A stretch of 5,058 nucleotides of DNA, taken from positions 1-5,058 of the forward strand of contig CAMPKL010000322.1 of the NCBI GenBank assembly GCA_946887065.1, in the 5' to 3' direction. This DNA comes from an uncultured Bryobacterales bacterium. GTDB taxonomy: Bacteria; Acidobacteriota; Terriglobia; Bryobacterales; UBA6623. Within the stretch, counting starts at the first letter, position 1. The number at the start of each line of letters is the position of its first letter. The notes below the pieces were generated by a model. It did no database searches and was not told the DNA's origin. It saw only the letters and a program-made list of their open reading frames with translations. Shown piece by piece: positions 5,039-5,058 of this stretch. The position numbers and the translations under genes are program-made.

Positions 5039-5058
5039 ATGACAGTTCGACCAAAAGA
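5039..5058 (+). CDS. Start of a downstream tail gene (3' partial)
   Basis: An ATG at 5039 follows AGGAG (5030-5034), which overlaps the tape-measure stop codon, and reads MTVRPK to the window edge. Only six full codons are visible, so the product cannot be named. In tail modules this slot usually holds a distal tail or minor tail protein, which is a guess from gene order. Confidence 0.55.

Overview
The window is a compact, co-directional (+ strand) virion-structure module of a tailed bacteriophage or prophage. It runs from the 3' part of a major capsid gene, through head-tail connector and tail genes, to a short tape-measure-like gene. The host looks like a GC-rich bacterium (about 60% GC by eye) with strong purine-rich Shine-Dalgarno (SD) sequences. 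The protein style recalls prophage modules of Acidobacteriota, but that is an impression from memory, not something the window proves. There is no integrase, tRNA, attachment site, CRISPR array or insertion sequence here, so prophage and free phage cannot be told apart.

Layout: (1) 1-774, major capsid protein of HK97 fold and P22-coat-like type, with its 5' end outside the window. (2) 775-854, an 80-base gap with a near-perfect intrinsic terminator (795-840) and the ribosome binding site of the next gene. (3) 855-1178, a small charged orphan protein. (4) 1182-1979, a probable head-tail connector/adaptor with a C-terminal Ig-like domain. (5) 1985-2479, a probable tail terminator starting at GTG. 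(6) 2510-3682, a tail tube protein with a beta-rich insertion. (7) 3691-4125, a tail assembly chaperone whose 3' part carries a canonical slippery heptamer A AAA AAC at 4050-4056. A -1 shift there continues reading to 4415 and gives a 241-residue fusion, as with lambda gpG/gpGT. (8) 4405-5031, a 208-residue tape-measure-like protein. (9) 5039 onward, the first codons of another gene.

How they work together: capsid, connector and tail terminator form the head and the head-tail joint. The tube protein polymerises around the tape-measure protein, held assembly-competent by the chaperone pair made through frameshifting. From 855 to the end the genes are packed with gaps of 30 bases or less and one 11-base overlap, which suggests one transcript. 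The terminator after the capsid gene should make capsid mRNA more abundant than the downstream tail mRNA.

The most notable observations are the frameshift signal, with an upstream SD-like element and potential RNA stems; a four-cysteine set in the trans-frame product whose CxxC lies upstream of the only start a conventional annotation could use; and the unusually short tape-measure candidate, which suggests a very short tail, a gene-transfer-agent-like particle or a reduced element.
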